64,000 bases of DNA, from the NCBI GenBank assembly GCA_014529385.2, contig CM043942.1, forward strand, positions 51,338,774-51,402,773, read 5' to 3'. This stretch comes from Adiantum capillus-veneris. Taxonomy: Eukaryota > Streptophyta > Polypodiopsida > Polypodiales > Pteridaceae. Of this stretch, positions 49,001-59,629 are shown piece by piece; position 1 is the stretch's first letter; every line of letters begins with the position of its first letter. The notes under the pieces were generated by a model, which searched no databases, was not told the DNA's origin, and saw only the letters and a list, made by a program, of their open reading frames with translations. Made by a program: the position numbers and the translations under genes.

Positions 49001-49540
49001 GTTGGCTCTTGACAAAGTAAAATTCTCTCTGTCTATGGTAGAGAGGAGGTGGATGGGTGAACCGGTTGATCGCTACATAGGGTCCAGTGCTCTACTAGTC
49101 ATTTACATTTTTGATGTTATGGTATACCCATATTCTGTTATTGCATTAATTTATGGTTGCCTATTTCATTTAGATGGAGCATGTAAAGATTCTCTTTTTT
49201 CATTCTTCTATGTCTGTGCGCACTCTATTTCTCTCTCTCTCTCTCTCTTCCCGCCGCAATGCTGTGTACACATATATTCACCCTCCACTTGGTCATTTTT
49301 TGGGGTACGCTTTTATTCATACCCCCCATTCAGAGGTAGCACTAGTTGCTAGGTGCCTCTTGATGCCGTCTGGCTCATCACTTAAACTCCATGCTAAGCC
49401 GGACGCCGAGAACTCCTCCCCTTTGTAAACGCTTTTTCAACTTTGTTGTGTATTAAAATTTCACAAATTTACAAATTGTGTAATTTTTGCATAGGCCCTT
49501 GGGAAAGGGTATCTCTCAAGAATAGTGGTTGTCCATGGCT
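49001..49540. other. No recognisable gene
   Basis: Contains a CT tract at about 49,230-49,248 and short open stretches without motifs. Confidence 0.5.
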
Positions 49541-49544
49541 CAAG

Positions 49545-50065
49545 TATGTATCTTAAGTAAACTTTTTAGTATTATATTTACTTATGATATGTGACCTAAA
49601 TAAATATAATGCTAAAAGGTTTACTGAGGGTATATACTAATAGGCCCAGTCAATTTTCGAAAGCAGGTGAATTAAATGGAATCTGAAAAGATGCTTGCAA
49701 AAGGTTTACTTAGGGTATATACTAGTAGGTTTGGAACAAAATTTATGTAGGAAATCACCTACATCGATTCCCAGGAATCTTGGTAGTGATGATTAAAAAA
49801 AAAAAAACTATTAGAATGACCTTTTACTTAGGGTACATACAAGTAGGTTTCAAAAATGACTTATTACTTTCAAGATTCCTTGGAATCTATGTAGGCAATT
49901 TCCTACATAGATTTCTTTGAAAACCTACCTGTATGTACACTAAGTAAACCTTTTAGCATTATATTTGCTTAGGATATGTACCTTAAGTAAACCTTTTAGC
50001 ATTATATTTACTTAGAGTATGTTCCTTAAGTAAATCTTTTAGCATTATATTTACTTAGGGTATAA
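49545..50065. repeat. Array of an about 42-bp repeat in both orientations with a long inverted repeat
   Basis: The unit CTTAAGTAAACCTTTTAGCA followed by TTATATTTACTTAGG occurs directly near 49,553, 49,940, 49,984 and 50,028, and inverted near 49,600. The centre is an inverted repeat: 49,699-49,781 pairs with the complement of 49,872-49,955 at roughly 80% identity. Such a structure suggests a MITE-like or foldback element, perhaps several copies in tandem. No transposase is present. Confidence 0.75.
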
Positions 50066-50157
50066 TTGAGTAGGAAATATCCATTTTGAAAAATAAAAGA
50101 GAAGAGAATCTTCTTAAATTCTCTGTCTTCTTTCATTGAAAAAATGAGATCTCATAG

Positions 50158-50159
<2 letters not shown>

Positions 50160-50193
<34 letters not shown>

Positions 50194-50245
50194 ACACACA
50201 CACACACACACACACACAACACCACACACACACACACACACACAT
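50160..50245. repeat. (TC)n then (CA)n microsatellite
   Basis: A TC run at 50,160-50,190 is followed by a CA run to 50,245, interrupted once. Confidence 0.95.
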
Positions 50246-50414
50246 GCGCGCCCATCCCGATGAGAACTACAATCTATGCACCAGCCTTCTTGCAAGAGGG
50301 GAGAATCCATGATGCGATGGAAAGGGAAATTGAAGGGGTGGACATGCAAGCTAACATGGCAGCAGTCAATCTAGAATGAAACTAAAATTGAATCAATCTG
50401 TGTCCTGCTTGTGT

Positions 50415-50415
<1 letters not shown>

Positions 50416-50462
<47 letters not shown>
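50416..50462. repeat. (CT)n microsatellite
   Basis: CT run of about 45 bp just before a LINE-like coding remnant. Confidence 0.95.
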
Positions 50463-50463
<1 letters not shown>

Positions 50464-50464
<1 letters not shown>

Positions 50465-50960
50465 GCAGAGGCCAGGACATGCCTCTGTGTGACATCGAGC
50501 CTGAGACAGAGTTGCACTACACATGCCACTGCCCCGTCTACTACGAGATACGAGGCCGCTTATTGCTTTTTCAGAGAGGGATTTGGACCATTCTCTAGAG
50601 TCATGCGGTACGAGGATTAGAGATGCCTGGGTTTGTTCTTGCTCGAGCTGCACAGACACAGAGAGAGCCTGATGAGAGGAGAGGCTAGCCAGTCTCAGAG
50701 ACAGATCACATACTTCTTTAGAGCTACCACTGGACACCCGAAGGAGTTACTACCACAGCAGAGCTCGTCGTTTTACACCAGAGGCATACTGATCGATCGA
50801 GCGACTGAGCTGGGGAGATCCAGACACCCATGACTGCGGAGGACTACACAGCATCGACGGAGGTTGCATAAGAGGTTTCGGGTCACTTTGGCTCGACATG
50901 CACGACGCCCAGCCAGACTATTGACCATGGAGGAGATTGATGAGATCCACCAGTACCAAT
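50464..50960 (+). mobile_element. LINE-like C-terminal remnant
   Basis: Open sequence in shifting frames shows CDIEPETELHYTCHCPVYYE followed by IRGR, giving C...H...CP.Y..IR. This is the zinc-binding pattern seen near the end of LINE reverse-transcriptase proteins. GFGPFSRVMRYED and LFLLELHRHRE follow. At least two breaks are visible, at the frame shift near 50,590 and beyond 50,830. The family is uncertain. Confidence 0.4.
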
Positions 50961-51189
50961 GCTGGATCTCATGTGATCTAGCTATCCCAGCTAGTTGTTT
51001 AGCTGCTAAGCGTCCACACCTAGAAGTTTAGGATTCCATAGTATTTTATTTTGTCATTTTGTCATTCTGTCATTTTGTCATCTTGTTACTCTGACTTTGT
51101 ATCAGATCCACCACATTGTAACTTTCTGTCCCATAGGTCACTTTGGCCTTTTGAAGACGTTAATATAACATTTTATTTCATTTTCATTT

Positions 51190-51191
<2 letters not shown>

Positions 51192-51263
<72 letters not shown>
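51192..51263. repeat. (CT)n microsatellite, about 70 bp
   Basis: Uninterrupted CT run. Confidence 0.97.
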
Positions 51264-51265
<2 letters not shown>

Positions 51266-51726
51266 GTCCACCTTGAGGACAAACAATCAGCAATTTGCGA
51301 GGGGATGAGTGCTTAGGAAATTGCAGCAGCGCCATGGCATACCTTCCAAGGGGGGCTAGGTGAGGCATGCTTTGCACAGAGGAAGAAGTAGAGATAGTTG
51401 AGTGTTGAAAAATTAGATGCAATAGCATCTTTGTAAGTATCGATTTTTAGGGCGGATTCAGACGAAGCCGACGACACCCGTTCTCTTTTTCAAGTGCCGC
51501 CTTCCCCTTGTTCACAAGAGGCGATGGTAATTTTTAATTTGGTTTTCTACATTTTTGGCATCCAATGAACGTTAGCGTGCTGGTTCGACTCCAGCGATTG
51601 CACACCACTGATCTAAGTTCAATCTGCAATCTCTGTATTCCTCGCTGAAAAGGTGGTGATAGAGAGCTTGTGGAAGGTGGTGACAGAGAGCTTGTGGGCC
51701 TCATCACTATATCACACGGGCATGGT

Positions 51727-52089
51727 CAAATGGGATCAATGGTGGAGGAGGAAAACGTAGGGCGCGCCAATCGTGGACCGTCAGATTCGACATTTTTTCC
51801 GAATTTACTAGTCTGCCAGAATTTACAAATTTGCCCCGAATTTACTACTCGGTCCACATTTACAATATGACATACTAGAATCACCTATATTTCAACGAAC
51901 GCATGCGGGCGTAGTGGTTAGTGCTCATGGCTCGTAGTGGGGAGGTCGCGGGTTCAAGATATGGGTGCGGACCGCCCCGAATTCACAAGCCTACCCGAAT
52001 TTACTTTTCTCCCCGATTTTACCAAATGTCCCGAATTTACAAATGTGCATCTAGCGGTCCGAATCACCTCAACCGTGGATCCCATTTGA
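51727..52089. repeat. TIR-like structure with two arrays of about 19-bp period
   Basis: TCAAATGGGATC (starting near 51,726) and its complement GATCCCATTTGA (52,078-52,089) bound the stretch. Inside are two four-unit arrays of a short word (CCGAATTTAC plus about 8-9 nt): 51,795-51,865 and 51,975-52,045. A tRNA-like segment lies between them. Confidence 0.55.
51905..51968 (+). ncRNA. tRNA-like SINE head (Pol III box remnants)
   Basis: GCGTAGTGGTTAGTGCTC resembles a tRNA D-arm/A box, and GGAGGTCGCGGGTTCAAG resembles the T-arm/B box, at the normal distance. Box ends deviate from consensus and no full cloverleaf forms, so it is a SINE head or tRNA relic rather than a working tRNA gene. A second B-box-like word (GGTTCGACTCC) lies at about 51,582-51,592. 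Confidence 0.45.
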
Positions 52090-52189
52090 AGCTGCCCGTG
52101 CGAGATAGTGTGGAGGGGAGGTGTTGGCAGAGAATCATTTGCTCAAACGTAGGGGTACTACATTCCCGACTCACAGAATAGAGGGTGGC

Positions 52190-52840
52190 GTCTGTCAAAG
52201 TCAACGATGCGGAAGCATAAAACAATGGGGAGAACACACGAGAAAGGGAAACAGAGAGAAATACTGGTGAACCAACCAACCTTGGCAATGAATTGATGAT
52301 TTACAATGGGGGCAAGGTGGTGCTTATATACGCACCTTCTCAAATTGCCCCACCCAAGAATTGACAAATAAGTAAAATAAATACCTAAAGCCAAAATAAA
52401 TATTGGGATCACATTGGGCTATTCACTTGAGATGCTGTTACTTTAATACCCTCTGTGGAGCTCATAGTGGACTGGGAAGACCAAGGTGATGAAGAAGCTA
52501 CCATGGACACCCCAACAAATGTACACTCCAATGGATACACCTCGGTTATGCCTTCACCAATCTTTACTTGATAAGAATGCCATCTTGAGCACATAGAAAA
52601 TTGAATTTTTTTAGATCACACTACGTCCAAGAATGTAATGGAATTGATATTTTGATGATATATTTGTGAAATATTTGATATTCTGATGAAGCATTGCAAT
52701 GTTGATTTGAATTGTGGAATATGATCACTTGCTGGGTGTTGTGTGAGCAGATCAGTGATTGGCACGTGCTGGACAATAAAGCGATAGCAGTTATTTGGAA
52801 TAAAATTGCCACCAGTGGATTTCTGTGGCAAGCCTTAGTA
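52190..52840. other. No recognisable gene; possible old LTR piece on minus
   Basis: Minus-strand GCGTATATAAGCACC near 52,320 is a good TATA box and the flanks resemble LTR sequence, but no partner was found. The open stretch 52,409-52,594 (minus) has no motif. Confidence 0.3.
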
Positions 52841-52849
52841 TTTATGGTT

Positions 52850-53257
52850 TAGTTATAAGTTGAGATGTAGACAGCTATTAATTGTTACATTGAGCTCTTT
52901 ATGAGCCATGACTATTTTATGCCCAAGTGTGAATTGGATGTAACTCAATTTTGAGCATGAACTTCTCTATAAATTAAATACGTGCAAGAGGGACATGGTC
53001 ACTCTTGCACGGGGGAGATTGTACCCAGTGTCTGTGTTATTCTTCTCTTCTCTCTTGCCATGCCGGCGTAGCACTCTGCTCTAGGTGGTGCGCCTACACG
53101 TGCTCTCTCGTTCTATCACACTCTCTTTCTGTCTCTGCTCGTGTACAACTTGGATTATGCGTTGTGTGATTCGAGGTATGTCGATTTGTGCTTTTTCATG
53201 GATTGCAGCGTGTTCTTTTGAGTATTTTGCAGGGCAGCCACGCCCCCGTCTGTAGCA
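52850..53257 (+). repeat. Element D 5' LTR
   Basis: Ends CTGTAGCA like the LARD LTR. TATAAATTAA near 52,970, the 8-11-8 stem-loop at 52,983-53,009 and GGGGGAGATTGTACCCAGTG match the LARD LTR closely, while the upstream U3 has diverged. The start is approximate. Confidence 0.75.
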
Positions 53258-53258
53258 G

Positions 53259-53270
53259 TGGTATCAGAGC
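53259..53270 (+). other. Element D primer-binding site
   Basis: TGGTATCAGAGC follows the LTR after one base; initiator tRNA-Met type, with the same one-base spacing as the LARD. Confidence 0.9.
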
Positions 53271-53799
53271 CAGATTAAAAGGCTCTTGATAGTGCTAGAT
53301 ACGAGCATGCGAGGAGATTCATGACCAATCAATCCCACAGCTAAGTTTGCCTTACTTATCTTATTAGTATCATTGGTATCAAATTTTTATTTCGACAAGT
53401 GTCTAAACATCGTTATATAATTCAATTAAAACAAACCTTGCTTGAAGTTTAAAATAAATAAAATAATCAACACGAATTATCATGGAATTAAAAGATGATT
53501 GAAGAATAATTAAGTATGAAACTCAATAGAATTAACTTGTTTAAGCGTTTACTTACAATGTATTAAGCATCCCCCATATATAATTATAATACTTAGTCTA
53601 TGCATAGAGATTTAAAGAAACAGGAGACATTGAACAAGATTTTTTGAATGGTGGAGTTTTGAGGAAGTAATTAGAAGAACCGGGATTCTCTGTTAACAAT
53701 CGGTGCTACCTCCTTGACATAGGCGACACAATTATCGTGAAAAAAGAGCGTGAGGTTTAGGCTCAATCAAAAGAAGAGGAACAACTCTGTGCGCGAATA

Positions 53800-55226
53800 T
53801 ATTGCAGAGGCATACTGCATCATCACCATTCCGTGTTTTTACTGCAACTGCACCTCAAATTTCAAACACATATCCCAATTCCCCAGCACGTCGTAATGTG
53901 TGTTCGGGCCAATACGGCCATGTTGAAGCCAACTGCACCAACAATCGGCCACCCGGACCTCGCCAACCCACAGCTCGCATACACAACATCGAAGATGCAT
54001 CAGAACCCCTAGACGATGACATGGCTGATTGGACAGCTGCAACACCACCTCACCTACCAGGTAAGCCAATTTCAATTCATGCCTTGCTCCGTCAAATAGG
54101 AAAAATTCAAGATTCAAGCGTGTCTATTTTACATGATGATGGTAGTTCACACGACTTTATTTCTGAAAAATTGGTAAGAAAATTGAATTTAACCACCACA
54201 CCATCTGCATACAAAGTTAAATGTGCTTTTCAAGGAACTAAGTACAATGGCACACGTGAAATTAAATCTCTCACAATTACCATTGGTGATTACACAGAAC
54301 AACGTGATTTTTTAATTGCACCATTGCAATCCACCGATATCATTTTGGGCATGCCATTTCGACACTAACATAATCCACAAATTGACTATCGCACACACAC
54401 AATGAATTTCACTTTCAATGGCAAATCTATTTCACTTTCTACTGCTGCATCACTTGCTATGTTTCCCTTGATATCCCACACACAAGCAAAACGTGCACTA
54501 CGAAAGGATGACAAAGCATACATGATATTTGTTACTGAAGTGGAGCACACACAATCATCTTTCTCTCACACACGTAAGTTTCCTCTCACAGTATAATGAT
54601 TGCTTTGTGGATGATTACCCCCTCACCTCCCACCCTCTCGTGGTGAATTAGATCATAAAATTGAAATTTTTCCAGGCTCACAACCTCCACACAGAGCACC
54701 ATATAGACACAGTCCCTTGCACCAATAAGAAATCCAAAAACAAATCACCGAACTCCTAGATAAGGGCCTCATCCGTCCTAGTGCATCCCCTTTTGGTGCA
54801 CCAGTTCTCCTAGTCCAAAAGAAAAACAAAACTTTTCGCATGTGCATAGACTACCGTGCATTAAACAAGGTTACTGTCAAAAACCGCTATCCCATCCCAC
54901 GTATAGACGATCTCCTAGATCGCTTACGAGGAGCCAAACTGTTTAGCAAAATTGACTTGAAATCAGGATACCATCAGATCCGTATGCACCCTAATGATAT
55001 TTTTAAAACTGCATTTCGTACCCAGTCTGGTCATTATGAGTTTATTGTTTTACCGTTTGGTCTCACAAATGCACCTGCCACATTTGCTAGGATGATGAAC
55101 AAAATATTTCTTGATTATCAAGACTTTGTTATTGTGTTCTTTGATGACATTTTGATTTTTAGGCATGATGAGCATGAACACAAAAATCACCTGCATATTG
55201 TCTTTGAGTTATTGCGTGACCACTAG
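53800..55226 (+). pseudogene. Element D gag tail, protease and RT
   Basis: The zinc knuckle CSGQYGHVEANC is near 53,900-53,935. A protease follows: ILHDDGSSHDFISEKLV at about 54,128-54,178 carries the active-site region, and DIILGMPF the ILG segment near 54,340. RT begins near 54,830: [54 protein letters not shown] and FFDDILIF at the active site near 55,140. A conventional plant gypsy type, unlike elements A-C. Several breaks. Confidence 0.9.
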
Positions 55227-55227
55227 T

Positions 55228-56159
55228 TGTTTGCAAATCCCGATGTTTTAGGGCTTAACTACTCCCCTGTTCATACTCACAAGCACGACACAGACAACAT
55301 ACTTATCATCCGATGACACGACTAACCCGTAGGTGCACGTAGGAAATCTCGTTATCTTGTCAGGCTGAGACCAATCTACACATACACACTTTTATGATGC
55401 ATCAATCACTAACCTGGAAGAATGCAACCCACTCTATCCCTAACCGCTCACAACACCGTTTACACTTCCAATGAACTCGGAATCGCATCAAACCTTGTAG
55501 GCACCATCCTCTCACTAGGATATACTTACCTATAAGTCTAATCTCACCAGATTTGAACCCTAGTTATCTCGAATACAGTTGCGATAGACTAACAGGTCAT
55601 AATCCAAAAGTGGGCGAAACTTAAGTTCATGAGTATCTATGTGTAGCTAATCTCTTTCTCATTCCATAAAGCACTTGATTGTTGAAAACAGACATTGTTT
55701 GTGCTACTTACAAACAAAACAAGCTCGAGGAAGGATCGATCGCGAACAGCTCAAAAATGTGAATGCGTGGCGTGGGCGCGTAGCTCTCGGAGAGACTACC
55801 ACGATGGTGTAGTCACGTCGTGAATCCGGTGAGGGAGAACGCGTAGCGAAGAGGATAAGAATCTCTCTCTCTCTCTCTCAGACTCGTACGACATAGGATT
55901 AATATTAAAAAATAATGTTATTCCAAAATGATTCTAAGGTGACTTTTATACTTTAGTCACCTTAGCTCAAAAATGTACATGGGATTCTCTTACTCATTAT
56001 TACAAAGTGGGAACAAATCTGAGTACTGACTAACTGATTAATCTTTACATGACCCAGACAAATGGATCAAAATGATAAGACGTCTTTGACATAAAATGGG
56101 AATTTGATATGCTTTACAAGATGGCCTCATTACAACAGTTGGAAAAATGGGCTCCAACA
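55228..56159 (-). repeat. Element B 3' LTR
   Basis: TGTTGGAGCC to GCAAACA on minus, with matching TGTT/AACA ends. AGTATAAAAGTCACC (near 55,945) is a TATA box, followed by a GA tract (55,862-55,880) in the transcribed part. GACTACACCATCGTGGTAG matches element A's LTR. A palindrome half-site GCGATAGACT lies at 55,581-55,590. Confidence 0.85.
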
Positions 56160-56172
56160 CTCCCCCCCTCCT
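56160..56172 (-). other. Element B polypurine tract
   Basis: Minus-strand AGGAGGGGGGGAG directly before the LTR start. Confidence 0.85.
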
Positions 56173-56229
56173 AATTCATGTCTACCATGACATGATCGTC
56201 TTTGTCTTCAGTGTCGTTGTCATCCTTCT

Positions 56230-57100
56230 TGGTTGATTTGATGTAGAAACGCATCATATCGCATAGACTCGCTTGCCATTAATGGGCCAAAAATTTTGGA
56301 CTTGTACATGAAGAAGCCTGTGTAAAATGCTTCTTCGAAGGTTTGGAGATGGTATCTTGGAAAAAACATTAGCCGTCTGAAATAGGCATACAATACTGGC
56401 TCTGTGGGTGGCCCACTTAGATTGTATGACAGCTATGAGATGCTTCTTTCGGTATCCATATACTCTGAAGTCCAGCTTTCTGAGAAGAGTGTGAGACAGG
56501 CCAAAAAGGTTCGAGCTATTTTACATAGCATCTTGCAGGATAGGTCGGGAGAGCCTCCGAATTCTGCAATGGCGCCCTGAAGGGTTTTCACCATGTAAGA
56601 ACCGGATATTCTCTCTCCCTCTGCAGGCCCTGGCAATACTGGATAATTTAGCCATGTCGGATTTCTGCTTTGTAGTGCTTTATGTTGGCTATAGGTGTAT
56701 GTTCAGGGAGTTGGGCAAAAAGTTATGTCATTCCTCAGCTCAGGCGGTGCGTTGACTAAGTGGATCAGGTTATTAGGATGATCCAAGAGCCATTGACGCC
56801 TCCACTTTGGCTTGCTGTCTACTATTCTGTTTTGCTGTTCCCGATCCTGTAATTCTCCTTCAAACACTGGCACTTGTTCTTCTTTTGCGAGCTGCCGTTG
56901 ATGTGTTAGAGTTTCGTATTTCAGCAGAGCATAGGGTAACATAGGGGCATTCCATTCCTCCCGTAGCTTTGCTGCTGTTTTGCATGATCTGGAGAGCCCT
57001 TGTAGCATCTCCTTTTCTAGTTGCATTGCCTTGTACCATATCATCTCTGATTGTTTTTCCATTTGCTCGGCCAGCCTCTGCTCTTCCAATCTCGTGACCG
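56230..57100 (-). pseudogene. Element B extra coding region, C-terminal conserved part
   Basis: Contains LPYALLKYETL, VPVFEGELQDRE, RIVDSKPKWRRQWLLDHP, LVNAPPELRNDITFCPTP, then MVKTLQGAIAEFGGSPDLSC and KIARTFLACL, and near 56,240-56,400 RLMFFPRYHLQTFEEAFYTG with KIFGP. All line up with element A at 32.6-33.5 kb, showing selection for this protein within the lineage. I recognise no known domain. Broken. Confidence 0.75.
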
Positions 57101-57109
57101 AATCTTCGT

Positions 57110-58713
57110 CTATTTCTTGTCTTTGGAGCTAGTTTGATCAGTTTGTGTATCTGGGGCTTCCTGATCATCTGATTCTCCCTCGTAGTCATCTTGACCCCCA
57201 TATACTTCGGCGAGTCCAGCCAAATCCGTGGCTGCTTGCTCCAAGTGCACTCGTACCTGTCCTTGGTGTTGCCTTGCAGTTTGAAGACTTGCGATTTGCG
57301 CAGCCATTGTTCTACTATTGATTTGGAGAGCTTGAAATTCCATCTCTTTTTGAGCTGCAGACTCCTCTAACTGCTTTACCCTGATGTGAAAGTTTTCATT
57401 TTCTTCCCTGAGTGATTTGGAAACAATGCTTTCCATTTCACTGTCAGGAGCTGGTCCTTGTTGCTGTTCACTTTGTAAGTCTGAAATTTGCCTTTGTAGT
57501 TGATCTCTGCTCTAAGAGCACTTTCGGCTATCATTAAGCGCTGTTTTCTTTCCAACTCCAGCTCCCTCTTCAGTGCAGCCACTTCTTCTTGTGGGTGGAC
57601 TACCGGTGTTGTTGGTAGCGACGTTTTTTGTTTCTTACCTCGTTCGATTTCCCTTGCTTGTATATCTGTTACTGCCCTCAAATCTTTGACTTCAATTTGT
57701 AAGTCATCGATGACGACTTGCAAACTTTTGACTGTCTCCAGCGCATCTTGCTTTTCTTTTTCCAACTTATGGATGTGTTCATCTTTGTCACTGACATCTT
57801 CAAGGAATACGTTGATTGTATCTTCACAAATGGCATTGAAATCTTCAAACTCCTGTAAATTGTCTTTGAGGAGATTTACCGTGCTTTTGATTCCCAAGAT
57901 CTCAGCATCTCTGATGCTGATCAATTTTAGAGTGTCATCTCTTTGCTCCTGCAGTCTCATAACTTCTTGATGGGTTTTTTCTAACTTCGTTTTGTTGGAC
58001 CTGTTCTGATCAGCTAACCATTGACTGTGCAGTCTTGTTCGGTTTAGTATTGTCTCCATTGACTGCAAATCTTCATCTATAGTAGCTTCCAACTCAATTT
58101 CTTGAGAGGAGGAAGCTTTATCTTTTGTCTGATCCACCTCCTTTTTCTTGCCTTTATCGATTTGTGATATGGTTCCAGTGTTTGGGTGACCATCTGTTCT
58201 TTCTTCTTCTTCTTCTTCACTGGGTGGTGTATGAACTCTCTCATCACGATGTGAGCTTTCTGAATGCAAAGGAGAGTCAGCAGGTGGGGTAGATTGCCTC
58301 TCACTTGTCTCTGGCCTTGGAGATGGCGGTGGTGTTTCCTGATCTCGTGAAGTTGGCCTCAACTGATCTCTCAAAGTTTGGAGATCCTCCTCTTCTAGTA
58401 GCAATTCTGGTTCGTCCCTAGCATTTCTTTCTTGGATGTACCTCTCGAACCAGTCCAACTCAAAAGCTGGGTTGTTTTTATTCTTCGTTCTCAGTGTGTA
58501 AGTGCTACTAGAAGGTTTCCAAGTGGCGCCTACATCGCCTCGTAGAGATCTCTCTAGAACAAATCCTTCTAGCATCCTTTCCATTTTGCTATCTTCTGCA
58601 ACCTGGTGTTTTTTCCATTTCCGCTTCTTTAGTCGTCCATCTTCCTCTTCCTTCTTCTTTCTTCTTCCATCTTTCTTGTGCTTCTTCTTCTTACCTTTCC
58701 GTCTGCCCTCCAA
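57110..58713 (-). pseudogene. Element B extra coding region, coiled-coil part
   Basis: From 58,713: a Lys/Arg/Glu-rich start (about residues 1-35), a Pro/Ser/Glu-rich low-complexity stretch (about 100-205), then a long heptad-rich coiled coil (about residues 205-440, such as LEKEKQDALETVKSLQVVID). More helix follows near 57,110-57,436 (ESIVSKSLREENENFHIRVK). Basic start plus long coil suggests an oligomeric, perhaps nucleic-acid-associated protein; this is inference. Confidence 0.75.
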
Positions 58714-59020
58714 TTGTTAATATTCCTTTGTGTACTTTCCTTTGATCTGTCTCTTCTCATAATTCTCTCTCACCAGCCAATCGTAATGATTTGGTAGCTG
58801 ATACTGATCTGCCGCGCCTATGGCCGGTATATGATTCTGGGACTTCTCCTCCTGCAATGTAATTTGGCTTGTCCTGCCTTAGCTTTTGTCACTTCTTCAA
58901 ACATATATGCGTGATCTATATAAACAATGGGTCATTCCCATAGCCCATGTCAGTGTGGTTGAGATGCTCCCGTGTGGTGTAGTTATCTTTCTTCTTTTGC
59001 TGTAGCTCAACAAACACTGA

Positions 59021-59628
59021 CTATAGATCTGTGTCAGTTCTTACTTCCGTTGCTATGATTTTCAAAAGATGGTAGTTTGGACTTTTGCAAGTAGACTGTG
59101 AGGTTTTCCTTCTTTCTCTCATGTTGGCTCCTTGATCAGACAATTTCAATGCCTCCTTGATGATTTCTTTGGTGATCTGGATCTCCATCACTTCATTATC
59201 CATGCCTGCCACTCTGCAAGTTCCATCTTCTTGGATAGTCTCAATTAGGTGTTGTACCCTCTTGAAATCTATCCCTACTGGTGGTAGTGATACAAAGTTC
59301 CATAAGCCAACTTTTTTGAGCCATGACCTTTGCGGTGATCTTTTCAAGTAATTTTCTGCCTCCTTGGGGATCATCACTGTCACTAAATTTCTTTTGTTTT
59401 GTCATCCACATATGAACCTTGATAGATCTGAAAGGCTGCTGCTGTTGCACGTCTGCAAGTATCCAGGTGGCCGCTGGCTTTAGTGAATTGGGTAGAAGTG
59501 CATAGGGTATTGCACCTTCCGTTGGTTCTTGCCTTTTCTTTTCCCCCAGAGAAGCATCCATGGATCCTGTATTCACAATTAACAGTTAATGTACAAACAT
59601 AGTACTTCTCTTCTAAATTGATTACCAC
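59021..59628 (-). pseudogene. Element B extra coding region, N-terminal domain
   Basis: Shows LWNFVSLPPVGIDFKRVQHL, TCRVAGMDNEVMEIQITKEI and IKEALKL. This layout (W/F...LP, an F-x-R-V helix, a short G-x-E/V-M-x-I-x strand, then I-x-x-x-L-x-L) resembles N-terminal plant-mobile/retroelement ORF domains, but the match is by eye and weak. A second part (SLKPAATWILADVQQQQPF, VHMWMTKQKKF) precedes it. Broken about once. Confidence 0.5.
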
Positions 59629-59629
59629 T

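Larger units (their letters stand above)
52850..55227 (+). mobile_element. Ty3/gypsy element D, cut off by element B
   Basis: 5' LTR, primer site, gag zinc knuckle, protease and RT are visible; the rest lies beyond element B, outside the window. The LTR is related to the LARD's in R and U5. Several breaks, so fairly old. The insertion of B at 55,227/55,228 ends it within RT. Confidence 0.85.

Noticed and set aside
51905-51968. Functional tRNA gene
   Set aside because: D-arm and T-arm words are present, but no full cloverleaf or acceptor stem can be formed; kept only as a SINE-like head.
51795-52045. Short regularly spaced repeats that recall a CRISPR array
   Set aside because: Plant nuclear context, repeat and spacer are not separable, period is only about 19 bp, and there are no cas genes.
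53900-53940. Host CCHC zinc-finger protein
   Set aside because: The knuckle is followed by retropepsin and gypsy RT after an LTR and primer site, so it is gag.
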